A stretch of 64,000 nucleotides of DNA from Allopusillimonas sp048270225 (GTDB lineage: Bacteria; Pseudomonadota; Gammaproteobacteria; Burkholderiales; Burkholderiaceae_B): the NCBI GenBank assembly GCA_048270225.1, contig JBLWTG010000002.1:248001-312000 (forward strand). The letters run 5' to 3'. The notes below the pieces were generated by a model. The model had not been told where the DNA came from. It was given only the letters and a program-made list of their open reading frames with translations, and did no database searches. Below, piece after piece: positions 27,332 through 36,277 of this stretch (position 1 is its first letter; each line of letters opens with the position of its first letter). Position numbers and translations under genes: made by a program.

Positions 27332-28177
27332 TTACCCAGTCACCCGTGCCGCACGCCTCTCTCTGACCGATTCAGCAGCCAGCGCCTCGGCCTGCTGCGT
27401 GAACCCGGCCAGTAGTTCAGTCATGTCTGCGACCACTCTGGCTGGTGCGGTCTTCAGCGAACCGGCATTGAAAGGCGGCTGGGGATCGTATTCGCTCACG
27501 AGTTGCGTACATTCGGCGTAAAAGCGGCTGCGTAATTCGGCGACCATGGACAGCCCAAGATCGAGCCCAGCCGTCACGCCTGCGCCGGTGATGCGATTGC
27601 GGTCGCGCACCACGCGGGCGTCGGTGGGGACTGCACCGAATCCTGCCAGGGCATCGCGGCATGACCAGTGCGAGGTCGCCTTGTAGCCTGTCAGCAAACC
27701 GGCCGCGCCCAGGATCAGCGCGCCCGAGCAGACACTGGTGACATACTTCGCCCGCGCGCCCCGATCTGCGATAAAGGCGAGCGTATCCGGGTCTCTTGCC
27801 GCCGCCAGCGTGCCGTCCGTGCCGCCCGGCGTGAACACCACGGTAAGGTCGCGCGGGCAGGTCTCGAAAGTTGCGGTCGGCACAATGGTCACGCCGGCGT
27901 CGCTGGTCACCGGGTCGAGCGTCTTCGCAACCAGATGAATCCTGGCCCCCATGAGCGAGCCGAACATGGATTGCGGCCCGATCAGATCCATCACCGTCAT
28001 GCCCGGATACATCAGCATTGCAACCTTTTCATCCCCTTCCCAGTGCACTGTGCTGTCGGGCATGTACATATAAGCACTTTGAGGCCTGGACTCCTGCCCC
28101 ACCGCGCCTGCGGCACTGGCGGAAAGGGGAGCAAGCAGCGCCATCAGAACAAGATTCCGGCGGTCGATATCAATCAT
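27332..28177 (-). CDS. Exported DJ-1/PfpI-family protein
   Basis: 281 aa. The N-terminus has a twin-arginine-like export signal (DRRNLVLMALLAPLSASAAG), unusual for this family. The DJ-1/PfpI domain (residues 50-230) shows VAMLMYPGMTVMDLIGPQSMF, DLTVVFTPGGTDGTL and the nucleophile elbow VTSVCSGALILGAAGLL with Cys150, close to isonitrile hydratase (InhA). Its start overlaps the stop of the TonB receptor (ATGA), so the two are coupled and probably handle the same compound. The substrate is unknown. Confidence 0.88.
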   Translation of the reverse strand: MIDIDRRNLVLMALLAPLSASAAGAVGQESRPQSAYMYMPDSTVHWEGDEKVAMLMYPGMTVMDLIGPQSMFGSLMGARIHLVAKTLDPVTSDAGVTIVPTATFETCPRDLTVVFTPGGTDGTLAAARDPDTLAFIADRGARAKYVTSVCSGALILGAAGLLTGYKATSHWSCRDALAGFGAVPTDARVVRDRNRITGAGVTAGLDLGLSMVAELRSRFYAECTQLVSEYDPQPPFNAGSLKTAPARVVADMTELLAGFTQQAEALAAESVRERRAARVTG

Positions 28178-30393
28178 AGTTGCACCTTGAGCGTTAAGTA
28201 GACAGAGCGCGGCTGGATGGGCATCGCAACCGGGAAGGAAAGGTATTGATAGGGAGCGTAAGCATGACGATTGGTCAAGTTCACGCCCGAGAGAGTGATC
28301 GTGTATTTGTCGAAGGTGTAGGCGGCCTGCGCATCAAACACTGCATAGCCCGGCACGGACACCGTGTTCGGCAAGGTAAGCTCGCGTGAGCTGAACGCGG
28401 TGACACCTGCCCCGAGCGCCAGCCCTTGTGCGGCGCCGTCCAACACTCTGTAGCGCACGGCGACACGCCCGCTGTTTCTGGGCACGCGCGGCAGCCTGTC
28501 GCCAATGGGTATGGCGCTGTCTTTCGTCACGTCGGCATAGGTATAGGCGTAATTCAACAGCATGGAAAAGGCCGGCGTGGGCTCCCAGACCAGATCGGTT
28601 TCAAACCCGCGTGCACGTTGCCGGCCAGTCTGCATCGAATAGAGCGGATGGTTCGGATCAGGGGTGGCGACGTTGTCGCGCGTTTGTTCGAACGCGGCAA
28701 TCGTGCCAGACAAGCCAATGTCTTCCAGATCAAGCTTCAATCCCCCTTCGATATTGCGCGAGGTTTCCGGCTCCGGAGGCTGAAGCCCGACATAGCCGAA
28801 TGCGCCCCGGAATCCAGTGGCATAGGCGGCATATACCGACGCGCCAGGTATGAGATCGAAACTCGCGCCTATCCGTGGGGACACATGGTGATAGGTTTCG
28901 TTGTTGCCTTGCTCTTTTTCGCGGAAATTGAGCTGGGTATAGCGCAGCGAGCCGGTCAGATGCAGTCTGCCGTAGGTCGCCTGGTCCTGCACGTAGGCCG
29001 CGATGGTCTGGTAGCGGTCGGTCTGGGTGACGTTCAGAGGCGCAGGCGCGCCGTACTCGAGCGTGTAGTGCGGATGCGCCAGGTCGATGGCGCCGACAGG
29101 AATACCGTCGAACCCCAGGTCGGATGAGAAGTCGGTGTGGTCGTAACTGATTCCCGTCAGAATTTCATGCCGGCCGCCCAATGCGTCGACCTTGGCGAGC
29201 AGATTGGCGTCGAACGCGCTTTCTTTTGTGGTGGTCAGCAGATTGATAGGCAGGATGGGATACACGGTCGGCGTAGCCGGATCCGGCGGGTAAGCCCCTG
29301 GATAGACAAAACTTCCGTACTCGGGAATCCTGCTGTTGTAGTATCGGCCCGTGGCAGTCAGCCGCAGATTATGGTTGAACTCATGCTTGAGCTCGACCGT
29401 CGCCACCTGGTTGTCGATGGTGGTACGGGGCTGGCCTATGGGCGCACCCGGAAATGCGTAGGGATCGAGGTCCCCGGCCAGTGCCTGGGCGGCAGGCAGG
29501 CCTGAATATTCGAGCTGGCTGCTGTGGTTGAACTGACCCTGCACAAGCAATACCGTCCTGGGGGCAAGCTGGAACGACAGACTGGGCTTTACGGACCATC
29601 GCTCTCCCTTTACCTGGTCTATCCAGCTCTCGTTGTGCTGGTACTCGCCGGCAATTCGTCCGCTGACCTTGGGCGCCAATGGTCCAGTCAGATCGAATGA
29701 AGGATTGATGGTGCCATGACTACCGGTGCGCAGCGCCGCATAGCCGCCCGCTTCGCGCTCAGGCCGCGCCGATTCGATATTGATGAGTCCGCCCAACGGC
29801 GATCCCAGGCCACCGCCGTACAGTGTGGAAGTCGGCCCCTTCAGCACGGCGATACGCTCCACCCCGACAAGACTGGTCGGGCTGTTGGCGGCATTCATGC
29901 CATACAGGGGCGCACCATCCAGATAGAGCTCGGCGGGAAAGCCTCGCACGATAGGCGGCGCAAAAAGATTTTCTTCGGGCCGGCTGGGGATCACACCGGA
30001 CACATTCACCAGCGCGTCAGCCAGGGTGCGGGCGTCCTGTTCCTCGATCAGCGTACGGGGGAGGACCTGCACTGATTGCGCAACCTCGCTCAGGGGCGTA
30101 TCGGTGCGCGTCGCGGCGCTGGAAGTGAACACGGCATCCGAGGCAACGTCATGTCTGATTCCCCTTACCTGGATCTCCGGCAAGGTCGCTGCATCGACCA
30201 CGGATGCCGGGATCTGCTGAGCATGCAGGGGCAAGCAGAACGCAGCCGACAAGGCCAGCGCTGCAAACAGCATGCTGCACATCGTGGCTGCCCGTGCGCC
30301 AGAAGCAGGCCAGACATCCGCACTGCGCCTGCGCGTTCCGGCGGGACAACACCGGGGTAAAGCCGAGGATTCGTTGAAGCAGGAAGGGTTCAT
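28174..30393 (-). CDS. TonB-dependent siderophore receptor
   Basis: Outer-membrane ligand-gated importer, about 739 aa. Plug-domain features: SEVAQSVQVLPRTLIEEQDARTLADAL, IPSRPEENLFAPPIVRGF and VERIAVLKGPTSTLYGGGLGSPLGGLIN. The barrel ends in the aromatic-rich strand SVYLTLKVQL. The start is uncertain: ATG 30393 gives a long basic leader before the signal core (MLFAALALSAAFCLPLHAQ); ATG 30408 and 30282 are alternatives and none has a clear ribosome site. It is coupled to the exported DJ-1 protein and divergent from the GlxA-type regulator. Confidence 0.9.
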   Translation of the reverse strand: MNPSCFNESSALPRCCPAGTRRRSADVWPASGARAATMCSMLFAALALSAAFCLPLHAQQIPASVVDAATLPEIQVRGIRHDVASDAVFTSSAATRTDTPLSEVAQSVQVLPRTLIEEQDARTLADALVNVSGVIPSRPEENLFAPPIVRGFPAELYLDGAPLYGMNAANSPTSLVGVERIAVLKGPTSTLYGGGLGSPLGGLINIESARPEREAGGYAALRTGSHGTINPSFDLTGPLAPKVSGRIAGEYQHNESWIDQVKGERWSVKPSLSFQLAPRTVLLVQGQFNHSSQLEYSGLPAAQALAGDLDPYAFPGAPIGQPRTTIDNQVATVELKHEFNHNLRLTATGRYYNSRIPEYGSFVYPGAYPPDPATPTVYPILPINLLTTTKESAFDANLLAKVDALGGRHEILTGISYDHTDFSSDLGFDGIPVGAIDLAHPHYTLEYGAPAPLNVTQTDRYQTIAAYVQDQATYGRLHLTGSLRYTQLNFREKEQGNNETYHHVSPRIGASFDLIPGASVYAAYATGFRGAFGYVGLQPPEPETSRNIEGGLKLDLEDIGLSGTIAAFEQTRDNVATPDPNHPLYSMQTGRQRARGFETDLVWEPTPAFSMLLNYAYTYADVTKDSAIPIGDRLPRVPRNSGRVAVRYRVLDGAAQGLALGAGVTAFSSRELTLPNTVSVPGYAVFDAQAAYTFDKYTITLSGVNLTNRHAYAPYQYLSFPVAMPIQPRSVYLTLKVQL

Positions 30394-30480
30394 AGAAACG
30401 CAGCGCATATCTGGAAAGACGTGTTGAGTGTAGTCACGCCCCGCTTGGCAGAAATGACAATAGAAGGCTAATATCTGCCA

Positions 30481-31449
30481 ATGTCGATACCGCTGCATAT
30501 TGCGCTGCTCGCCTTTCCGGACTGCCAGGCGCTGGACGTCACCGGCCCTGCTGTGGTGTTCGACGCAGGCAATTGCGCGCTGGACCGCGCGCACTACAAG
30601 GTTCACATTCTTTCCGCACAGGGTGGCGCCATCCAGACGAACAGCTCAGTTGCGCTGATGACCCGTCCCATCGCCGACCTGTCGCCGCGCTCCATTGACA
30701 CCCTGCTCATTGCCGGCGGCAACGCCGCTGGCCTGGAGGCGCTGGTCGCCGACCCGCACGTGCGTAAATGGGCTGTGCTGGCCGGCAGGCATGCACGCCG
30801 CTACGGCTCTGTGTGTACCGGCACCTTCGCGCTTGCGCATCTTGGTCTGCTCAGCGGAAAACGCGTGGCCACGCACTGGTCGGCCTGCACCGACCTGGCG
30901 GCGCGATGGCCGGACACCAGGGTTGACGCCCAGTCGCTGTTCGTCAACGATGGACGGCTATGGACGTCGGCGGGCGTCACGACAGGCATAGACATGAGCC
31001 TGGAAATGGTCGCGGCGGACCTGGGCAATGCCGTGGCCAATGCCGTCGCCAAGCGCCTGGTGCTCTATGCACGCCGGCCCGGCTACCAATCTCAATTCAG
31101 CCCTGTGCTGAGCGCGCAAACCCATGCGGATGCACCGTTCGCCGACCTGATCCACTGGATGCGGGACAACCTATCCAGGCAACTGGATGTGCCGCGCCTG
31201 GCGGAACAGGCCTGCATGTCCGAACGTACATTCGTGCGGCGCTTTACCAAGAGCACGGGCGAAACGCCTGCACATTTCGTGGAGACGCTGAGGATGGACC
31301 AGATCCGCAATCTGCTCGCCACCAGCCTGTCGCTCAAGGAAATCGCCGCGCGAACCGGCTACTCCACAGGCGCGCAGCTTTCAAAGGCATTCGACCGACG
31401 TTTCGGCATGGCCCCCCAGCTGTTCCGGGAGCTGCATTGCCGCCAATGA
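30481..31449 (+). CDS. GlxA/FtrA-type AraC regulator with DJ-1 domain
   Basis: 322 aa: an N-terminal DJ-1/PfpI-like sensor domain (IALLAFPDCQALDVTGPAVVF, SIDTLLIAGGNAAGLEAL, GSVCTGTFALAHLGLLSGKR) and a C-terminal AraC DNA-binding domain with two helix-turn-helix motifs (VPRLAEQACMSERTFVRRFTKSTGETPAHF; IAARTGYSTGAQLSKAFDRRFG). It is transcribed away from the TonB receptor-DJ-1 pair across an 87-base gap and probably regulates it. The weak AGAAGG ribosome site is distant. Confidence 0.9.
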   Translation: MSIPLHIALLAFPDCQALDVTGPAVVFDAGNCALDRAHYKVHILSAQGGAIQTNSSVALMTRPIADLSPRSIDTLLIAGGNAAGLEALVADPHVRKWAVLAGRHARRYGSVCTGTFALAHLGLLSGKRVATHWSACTDLAARWPDTRVDAQSLFVNDGRLWTSAGVTTGIDMSLEMVAADLGNAVANAVAKRLVLYARRPGYQSQFSPVLSAQTHADAPFADLIHWMRDNLSRQLDVPRLAEQACMSERTFVRRFTKSTGETPAHFVETLRMDQIRNLLATSLSLKEIAARTGYSTGAQLSKAFDRRFGMAPQLFRELHCRQ

Positions 31450-31454
31450 AGCCG

Positions 31455-32003
31455 CTAGGTGCTCGCCTTGGGTGCGCTCAGGCTCTTGCTGTAATAACCC
31501 GACTGATCAAAGCAGCAGACACGCTTCTTGCCCGAGGCCAGCATTTCGCAGGCATTCTCAACGCGGCGCTGACGCGTTTTGGCCTGCTTTGCAGACTCAA
31601 CCCAGTGAACCCAGTCAACACGCGCGATGGTTGTCGTGGCCGCCCAGGTCGCCTGCGCCGCGGCGGATGCGGCGAGCGCCCGCTGCAGGTCATCGGGCAC
31701 CTGGGGTTCTGGTTCCGGATCGGCCGCAGACACCTGAACGGAAACCGTGTCGCCAGGTGACGCGGCAGCGGCTTGCTGGAGCGCCTTGCTTACCTTGAGC
31801 CAGTGGCTGAGCTGGCCGTCCGGGTCTAGCGTGGCGTGGAAAGCATGCCCATTCAACGTTCCATCCACCGATGTCCTGCCGCGCCTGGGCAGTTTTTCGC
31901 TGACGGTCTTGGGCAGAACCAGAAACGCCCAAGCGTCGTCCTGTCCGGAAGATGCCGGGCGCAGCAGCGTGGTCTTGAACGCAGAGGTTTCGGTTTTCGC
32001 CAT
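31455..32003 (-). CDS. YdeI/OmdA family protein with DUF1905 domain
   Basis: 182 aa. The N-terminal DUF1905 barrel shows FKTTLLRPASSGQDDAWAFLVLP and RGRTSVDGTLNGHAFHATLDPDG; the C-terminal YdeI/OmpD-associated part shows DWVHWVESAKQAKTRQRRVENACEML. Relatives are linked to protection against peptides and to envelope stress, but the mechanism is unknown. It is convergent with the GlxA-type gene (five-base gap). Confidence 0.82.
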   Translation of the reverse strand: MAKTETSAFKTTLLRPASSGQDDAWAFLVLPKTVSEKLPRRGRTSVDGTLNGHAFHATLDPDGQLSHWLKVSKALQQAAAASPGDTVSVQVSAADPEPEPQVPDDLQRALAASAAAQATWAATTTIARVDWVHWVESAKQAKTRQRRVENACEMLASGKKRVCCFDQSGYYSKSLSAPKAST

Positions 32004-32287
32004 GTAAGAATACCTTGGGGCCGGTTATCCTGAACCAGACAAGCAGCGCGCGCGGCGGTCTGTCGGTTCCGCTTTCCATCAGTCAGACACGAAGCAGCTT
32101 ACCTCGCCCGCGCGCTCAACGCCAGCCCCGCCAGCCATGCGTTCCAGGGCCCAGGCGGGCCAACACCGCGCCAGACATCGCATCCCGTGGCACGCATACG
32201 TCCTTGTACAATTTGACGTCTGCGAGCCGCCGCAAGACAGCGCCGGAATCAACATCCCGAAAACAGTACACCGATACTGCTACCGCC

Positions 32288-33100
32288 ATGATCAGCCTGG
32301 GCCCCTTTCCCATCAAATCGATTCTGATTATTGTCTGCGCCGCCCTGGCCTGGCTGCTGGTGCGATGGCGGCTGCGCGGCCAGTCCGCGCAAATCCGCGG
32401 CAAGGGCGGCTCGCTGCTGATCGATATGCTGCTCATCGGCCTGGTGGCGGCGCGGCTTGGTTTTGTGGCCATGGCGTCCAGCAGCTATGCAGCAGACCCC
32501 ATGGCCATCCTGCGCATCGGTGATGGCGGCTTCTCGCCATGGATTGGCGTCGCCGCGGCATTGTGCTTTGGCTATTGGCGCAGCCGTCGCGACACAGCGT
32601 TGCGCCCTGCACTGCTCGTTGGCTCGATAGCCGGCCTGGGCGCATGGCTGGCGAGCACTGCATTGGTCGCCATGCTGCAGGCGTCCACACCCTTGCCGAG
32701 CACCACGCTCACCACCCTGTCCGGTCAACCCATCACCCTAGCGCAGCTGAGCGGCAAGCCCATGGTGATCAATCTCTGGGCCACCTGGTGCCCTCCTTGC
32801 CAGCGCGAAATGCCTGTCCTGGCGGCGGCGCAGCGCCAGCATGCAGACATCGCATTCGTGCTGATCAACCAGGGCGAGGGCGCGAAGCGAGTACAGGACT
32901 ATCTGGACGCAGCCGGACTGCAGCTGTCCAATGTATTGCTGGATGCAGGCTCGGACGTGCTGCGCCAGAGCGGCTCGCGCGGCCTGCCCACCACATTGTT
33001 CTTCGATGCGCAGGGGCGTCTTGCCGACACCCATCTGGGCGAACTGACCCTGCCGACCCTGAACGCCACGCTCAGCCGCCTGGCATCCCGCCCTGGCTGA
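32288..33100 (+). CDS. TlpA-family thioredoxin with an Lgt-like membrane domain
   Basis: 270 aa. The C-terminal periplasmic thioredoxin domain (about 135-265) has INLWATWCPPCQREMP with the CxxC pair and a cis-Pro loop SRGLPTTLFF. The N-terminal 120 residues are three to four membrane helices whose central part (LLIGLVAARLGFVA, then DPMAILRIGDGGFSPWIGVAAAL) resembles prolipoprotein diacylglyceryl transferase, but in a shortened form. It would be a membrane-tethered thiol-disulfide protein. The start ATG 32288 lacks a good ribosome site. It ends six bases before the convergent kdsA. Confidence 0.82.
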   Translation: MISLGPFPIKSILIIVCAALAWLLVRWRLRGQSAQIRGKGGSLLIDMLLIGLVAARLGFVAMASSSYAADPMAILRIGDGGFSPWIGVAAALCFGYWRSRRDTALRPALLVGSIAGLGAWLASTALVAMLQASTPLPSTTLTTLSGQPITLAQLSGKPMVINLWATWCPPCQREMPVLAAAQRQHADIAFVLINQGEGAKRVQDYLDAAGLQLSNVLLDAGSDVLRQSGSRGLPTTLFFDAQGRLADTHLGELTLPTLNATLSRLASRPG

Positions 33101-33106
33101 CAAGCG

Positions 33107-33964
33107 TCAGGGCTCTATCGACAGCGGCGCAAAGGACTTGATCAGGTCATCCATTGCTTTCAACTGCGACAGAAACGGCTCCAGCTTGTCCAGCGGCAAC
33201 GCGCTGGGCCCATCGCATTTTGCATTGCGCGGATCAGGATGGGCTTCCAGAAACAGCCCTGCCAGGCCAACCGCCAGACCCGCGCGCGCCAATTCGACAA
33301 CCTGCTCGCGCCGCCCCCCCGATGCAGCGCCCAGGGGATCGCGCTGCTGCAGTGCGTGCGTTACATCAAAAATCACCGGACGATTGCCGCATACTTTTTT
33401 CATCACGCCAAAACCCAGCATGTCGACCACCAGGTTGTCATAACCAAAGCAGGTGCCCCGGTCGCAGAGGATGAGCTGCTCGTTGCCGGCCTCCTGGAAT
33501 TTCTCAACGATATTCAGCGTTTGCGTCGGGCTCAGGAATTGCGGTTTCTTGATGTTGACGACACGCCCTGTCTTGGCAAGCGCGACCACCAGATCGGTCT
33601 GGCGGGCCAAAAAGGCAGGTAATTGCAGGACATCGGCCACCTCGGCAACCGGTGCGGCCTGCCATGTCTCGTGCACGTCGGTGATCACCGGAACGCCGAA
33701 CTCTGCCTTGACCGCCTCCAGGATTTTGAGGCCTTCTTCCATGCCCGGGCCGCGGTAGGAATGGATGGACGATCGATTGGCCTTGTCGTACGAGGCCTTG
33801 AACACATAGGGAATGCCCAGCTTGCGCGTAACGCGCTGGTAAGCCTGGGCGGCGCGCAGGGCCAGATCCCGGGACTCCAGTACGTTGATGCCGCCGAACA
33901 GGACAAAAGGCCGGTCGTTGGCGCATTGAATATCGGCGGGAAGAATGACGGTGGGTGCGTTCAC
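33107..33964 (-). CDS. kdsA: KdsA, 3-deoxy-8-phosphooctulonate synthase
   Basis: Condenses arabinose 5-phosphate and phosphoenolpyruvate to KDO 8-phosphate for lipopolysaccharide. Family marks: FVLFGGINVLESRDLAL, YVFKASYDKANRSSIHSYRGPG, TDVHETWQA, KKPQFLSP, LCDRGTCFGYDNLVVDM and the C-terminal FLEAHPDPRNAKCDGPSALPL. Cys in LCDRG-TCFGY and in KCDG suggests the metal-independent versus metal-dependent type needs checking. I chose GTG 33964, which has TTGGAGAA at the right spacing, over ATG 33991. Confidence 0.96.
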   Translation of the reverse strand: MNAPTVILPADIQCANDRPFVLFGGINVLESRDLALRAAQAYQRVTRKLGIPYVFKASYDKANRSSIHSYRGPGMEEGLKILEAVKAEFGVPVITDVHETWQAAPVAEVADVLQLPAFLARQTDLVVALAKTGRVVNIKKPQFLSPTQTLNIVEKFQEAGNEQLILCDRGTCFGYDNLVVDMLGFGVMKKVCGNRPVIFDVTHALQQRDPLGAASGGRREQVVELARAGLAVGLAGLFLEAHPDPRNAKCDGPSALPLDKLEPFLSQLKAMDDLIKSFAPLSIEP

Positions 33965-34094
33965 GGAATTTTCTCCAAGGAATGGGAGCATGATACCGCG
34001 TGTCTTTACTGGTATCGTTTCACACTCAAGCCATTATTCCAATATCCGGCCAGCCTGTCGCGGCCGGCTCAGCACAACCAGGAAACCGCTCCCG

Positions 34095-34931
34095 ATGATG
34101 ACCGCCTTTGACGCGCTCGCCTGTCCACTTGATGGCGCACCGCTGCATCGTGAAGGCAGTGCCTGGCGCTGCGCCTCAGGCCACAGCTTCGACATCGCCA
34201 GCCAGGGCTATACCCATCTGCTGCCCGTGCAGAACAAGCGCTCGCGCGACCCCGGCGACAGCAAAGCGATGATTGCGGCCCGGCGGCGCTTTCTGGGCAC
34301 CGATGTCTACCGGCCCGTGGCCCAGGCCGTCGCCCTGGCCACCCTGCAGGGGCTGGATGCGAACAGAGTTGCAAGCTGCCTGGATGCCGGCTGCGGCGAA
34401 GGCTACTACCTGCGCGAGCTTGCGCGTGCGGCCGGCGACCAGGCGCTCGCCGTGCTCGGACTGGATATCTCCAAATGGGCCGTGATGGTCGCCGCCCGAC
34501 AGGACAAGGATCCGAACTGGGTGGTCGGCAGCAATGCCAATCTGCCCGTGCAGTCTGCCACGCTGGACCGCCTGCTGTGCATTTTCGGATTCCCGGTCTA
34601 CGCCGAGTTTGCGCGCGTGCTCAAACCCTCCGGCCAGCTGATCCAGGTGGACGCCGGGCCTGACCATTTGCGCGAACTGCGCGAAATCATTTATCCCTCG
34701 CTCAAGCCCGCGCGCCCCGCCGATGCCGCGCCGCCCGATGGCTTTGTCCTGCGCTCGACGGAAACAACACGGTACAGCATCACGCTGGACAGCAGCCTGG
34801 CGATCGCCGACCTGCTTGTGATGACGCCGCACCTGTACCGCGCCAATGCCGAAAGCAGGGCCAGGGCCATGGCCTTGCCCTCGCTGTCGCTCACCGTCGA
34901 CGTACGCATCGCCCGGCTTGCACGCGCATGA
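34095..34931 (+). CDS. RlmA-like 23S rRNA guanine-N1 methyltransferase
   Basis: 278 aa. An N-terminal zinc-ribbon-like part (LACPLDGAPL, WRCASGHSFDIASQGY) is followed by the family signature LLPVQNKRSRDPGDSKAMIAARRRFL and a SAM-dependent methyltransferase domain (CLDAGCGEGYYLREL, VLGLDISKWAVMVAARQ). E. coli RlmA methylates G745 of 23S rRNA; this homologue has CPLD where RlmA has CPLC, so zinc binding may be altered. Two adjacent ATG codons (34095, 34098) are possible starts. The stop overlaps the MATE gene (ATGA). Confidence 0.87.
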   Translation: MMTAFDALACPLDGAPLHREGSAWRCASGHSFDIASQGYTHLLPVQNKRSRDPGDSKAMIAARRRFLGTDVYRPVAQAVALATLQGLDANRVASCLDAGCGEGYYLRELARAAGDQALAVLGLDISKWAVMVAARQDKDPNWVVGSNANLPVQSATLDRLLCIFGFPVYAEFARVLKPSGQLIQVDAGPDHLRELREIIYPSLKPARPADAAPPDGFVLRSTETTRYSITLDSSLAIADLLVMTPHLYRANAESRARAMALPSLSLTVDVRIARLARA

Positions 34932-36277
34932 GTCATTCCATCCTGCAGGCCTGGCGCGACCGCAGCATTCATGCAAAGGTCTGGGCGCTGGCACTGCCCA
35001 TGATTCTCTCGAACCTGACCGTGCCGCTGGTTGCCCTGGTGGACAGCACCGTGGTCGGCCATCTGCCCCATGCGCGCCAGCTGGGCGCCGTGGCCGTCGG
35101 CGCCAGTTTCTACACCATACTGGTCTCGCTCACCAACTTTCTGCGCATGGGTACGACGGGCTTTACCGCCCAGGCGGCCGGCCAGCACGACGGCAACGCC
35201 ATGCGCCGTATTTTCCTGCAAAGCCTGGCACTGGCCTGGGTACTGGCCGCCGTCCTGATGGCCGCGGCGCTGCCGCTGGCCCGTCTGGCCTTCAACATCA
35301 TGGATCCCTCGCCTGAACTGCAGGTGCTGGCCCACCAGTTTTTCCGCATACGCCTGCTCGGCCTGCCCGCCACGCTGACGCAATATGCCCTGATCGGCTG
35401 GCTGCTCGGATCGCAGAATGCACGCGGACCGCTGGCCATCATGCTGGCTACCAATATCGGCAACATCGTGCTGGCCCTGTGGCTGGTGCTGGGCCTGCAG
35501 TGGGGCATTGAGGGCGCAGCCATTGCCAGCGTATGCGCGGAATGGGCCGGCGCCCTGCTGGGGCTGGTTCTGGTTCAATGCCGCCTCAGGCGCATGAATG
35601 CCCGGATAGACTGGCCCTTGCTGCGCCAATGGAAAAACTGGGCGCCGCTGCTGCAGACCAATCGGGATATCTTTATCCGCTCCCTGGCGCTGCATGGCGT
35701 ATTCCTGTCCGTCACCCTGCGCGGCGCCAATCTGGGCGACGCCACCGTTGCCGCCAACGCCCTGCTCCTGAATGGCCTGCTCGTATGCGCTTATGCGCTG
35801 GACGGGCTGTCGCACGCGATAGAGGCCTTGTGCGGACATGCCATCGGCGCCCGGCGGCCGACCACGCTGCTGCGGGTGCTCGTCGTTTCCGGAGGATGGG
35901 CGCTGCTCGTCAGCATCCTCTTTGCCCTGTTCTTCTCACTGTTCGGCCACCTGTTCATCGCGTTGCAAACCGATATGCCGGAAGTGCGGGCCACCGCAGA
36001 CACTTACCTTCCGTATCTCGCAGCCTTACCCCTGATCGCCGTCTGGAGCTATCTGCTGGACGGGCTGTTCATCGGCGCCACGCGCGCCAGGGAAATGCGC
36101 AACGCCATGGTGTTGAGTGTAGTGCTCTGCCTGCCGCTGGCCTGGAGTGTGCGCGGCGAGGGCAATCATGGCTTGTGGATCGCCCTGCTATCCTTCATGA
36201 CGATACGCGCCATCGTGCTCGGCGCCACGGCCTGGCGCATCAAGCAGCGCAGGCAATGGGTGCCGGCTGCGTCCTGA
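34928..36277 (+). CDS. MATE-family efflux transporter (DinF-like)
   Basis: 449 aa, 12 predicted membrane helices. Features: KVWALALPMILSNLTVPLVALVDSTVVGHL at the N-terminus, and LGDATVAANALLLNGLLVCAYALDGLSHAIEALCGHAIGA at the start of the second half, as in DinF. Cation-coupled export of drugs or other cationic compounds. It is translationally coupled to the rlmA-like gene. Its last 90 bases are overlapped antisense by the MFS gene. Confidence 0.9.
   Translation: MSHSILQAWRDRSIHAKVWALALPMILSNLTVPLVALVDSTVVGHLPHARQLGAVAVGASFYTILVSLTNFLRMGTTGFTAQAAGQHDGNAMRRIFLQSLALAWVLAAVLMAAALPLARLAFNIMDPSPELQVLAHQFFRIRLLGLPATLTQYALIGWLLGSQNARGPLAIMLATNIGNIVLALWLVLGLQWGIEGAAIASVCAEWAGALLGLVLVQCRLRRMNARIDWPLLRQWKNWAPLLQTNRDIFIRSLALHGVFLSVTLRGANLGDATVAANALLLNGLLVCAYALDGLSHAIEALCGHAIGARRPTTLLRVLVVSGGWALLVSILFALFFSLFGHLFIALQTDMPEVRATADTYLPYLAALPLIAVWSYLLDGLFIGATRAREMRNAMVLSVVLCLPLAWSVRGEGNHGLWIALLSFMTIRAIVLGATAWRIKQRRQWVPAAS

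Noticed and set aside
31455..32003. The YdeI-like gene as a bacteriocin-immunity gene of a local system
   Set aside because: No bacteriocin or export gene adjoins it; the family assignment alone does not support that role.
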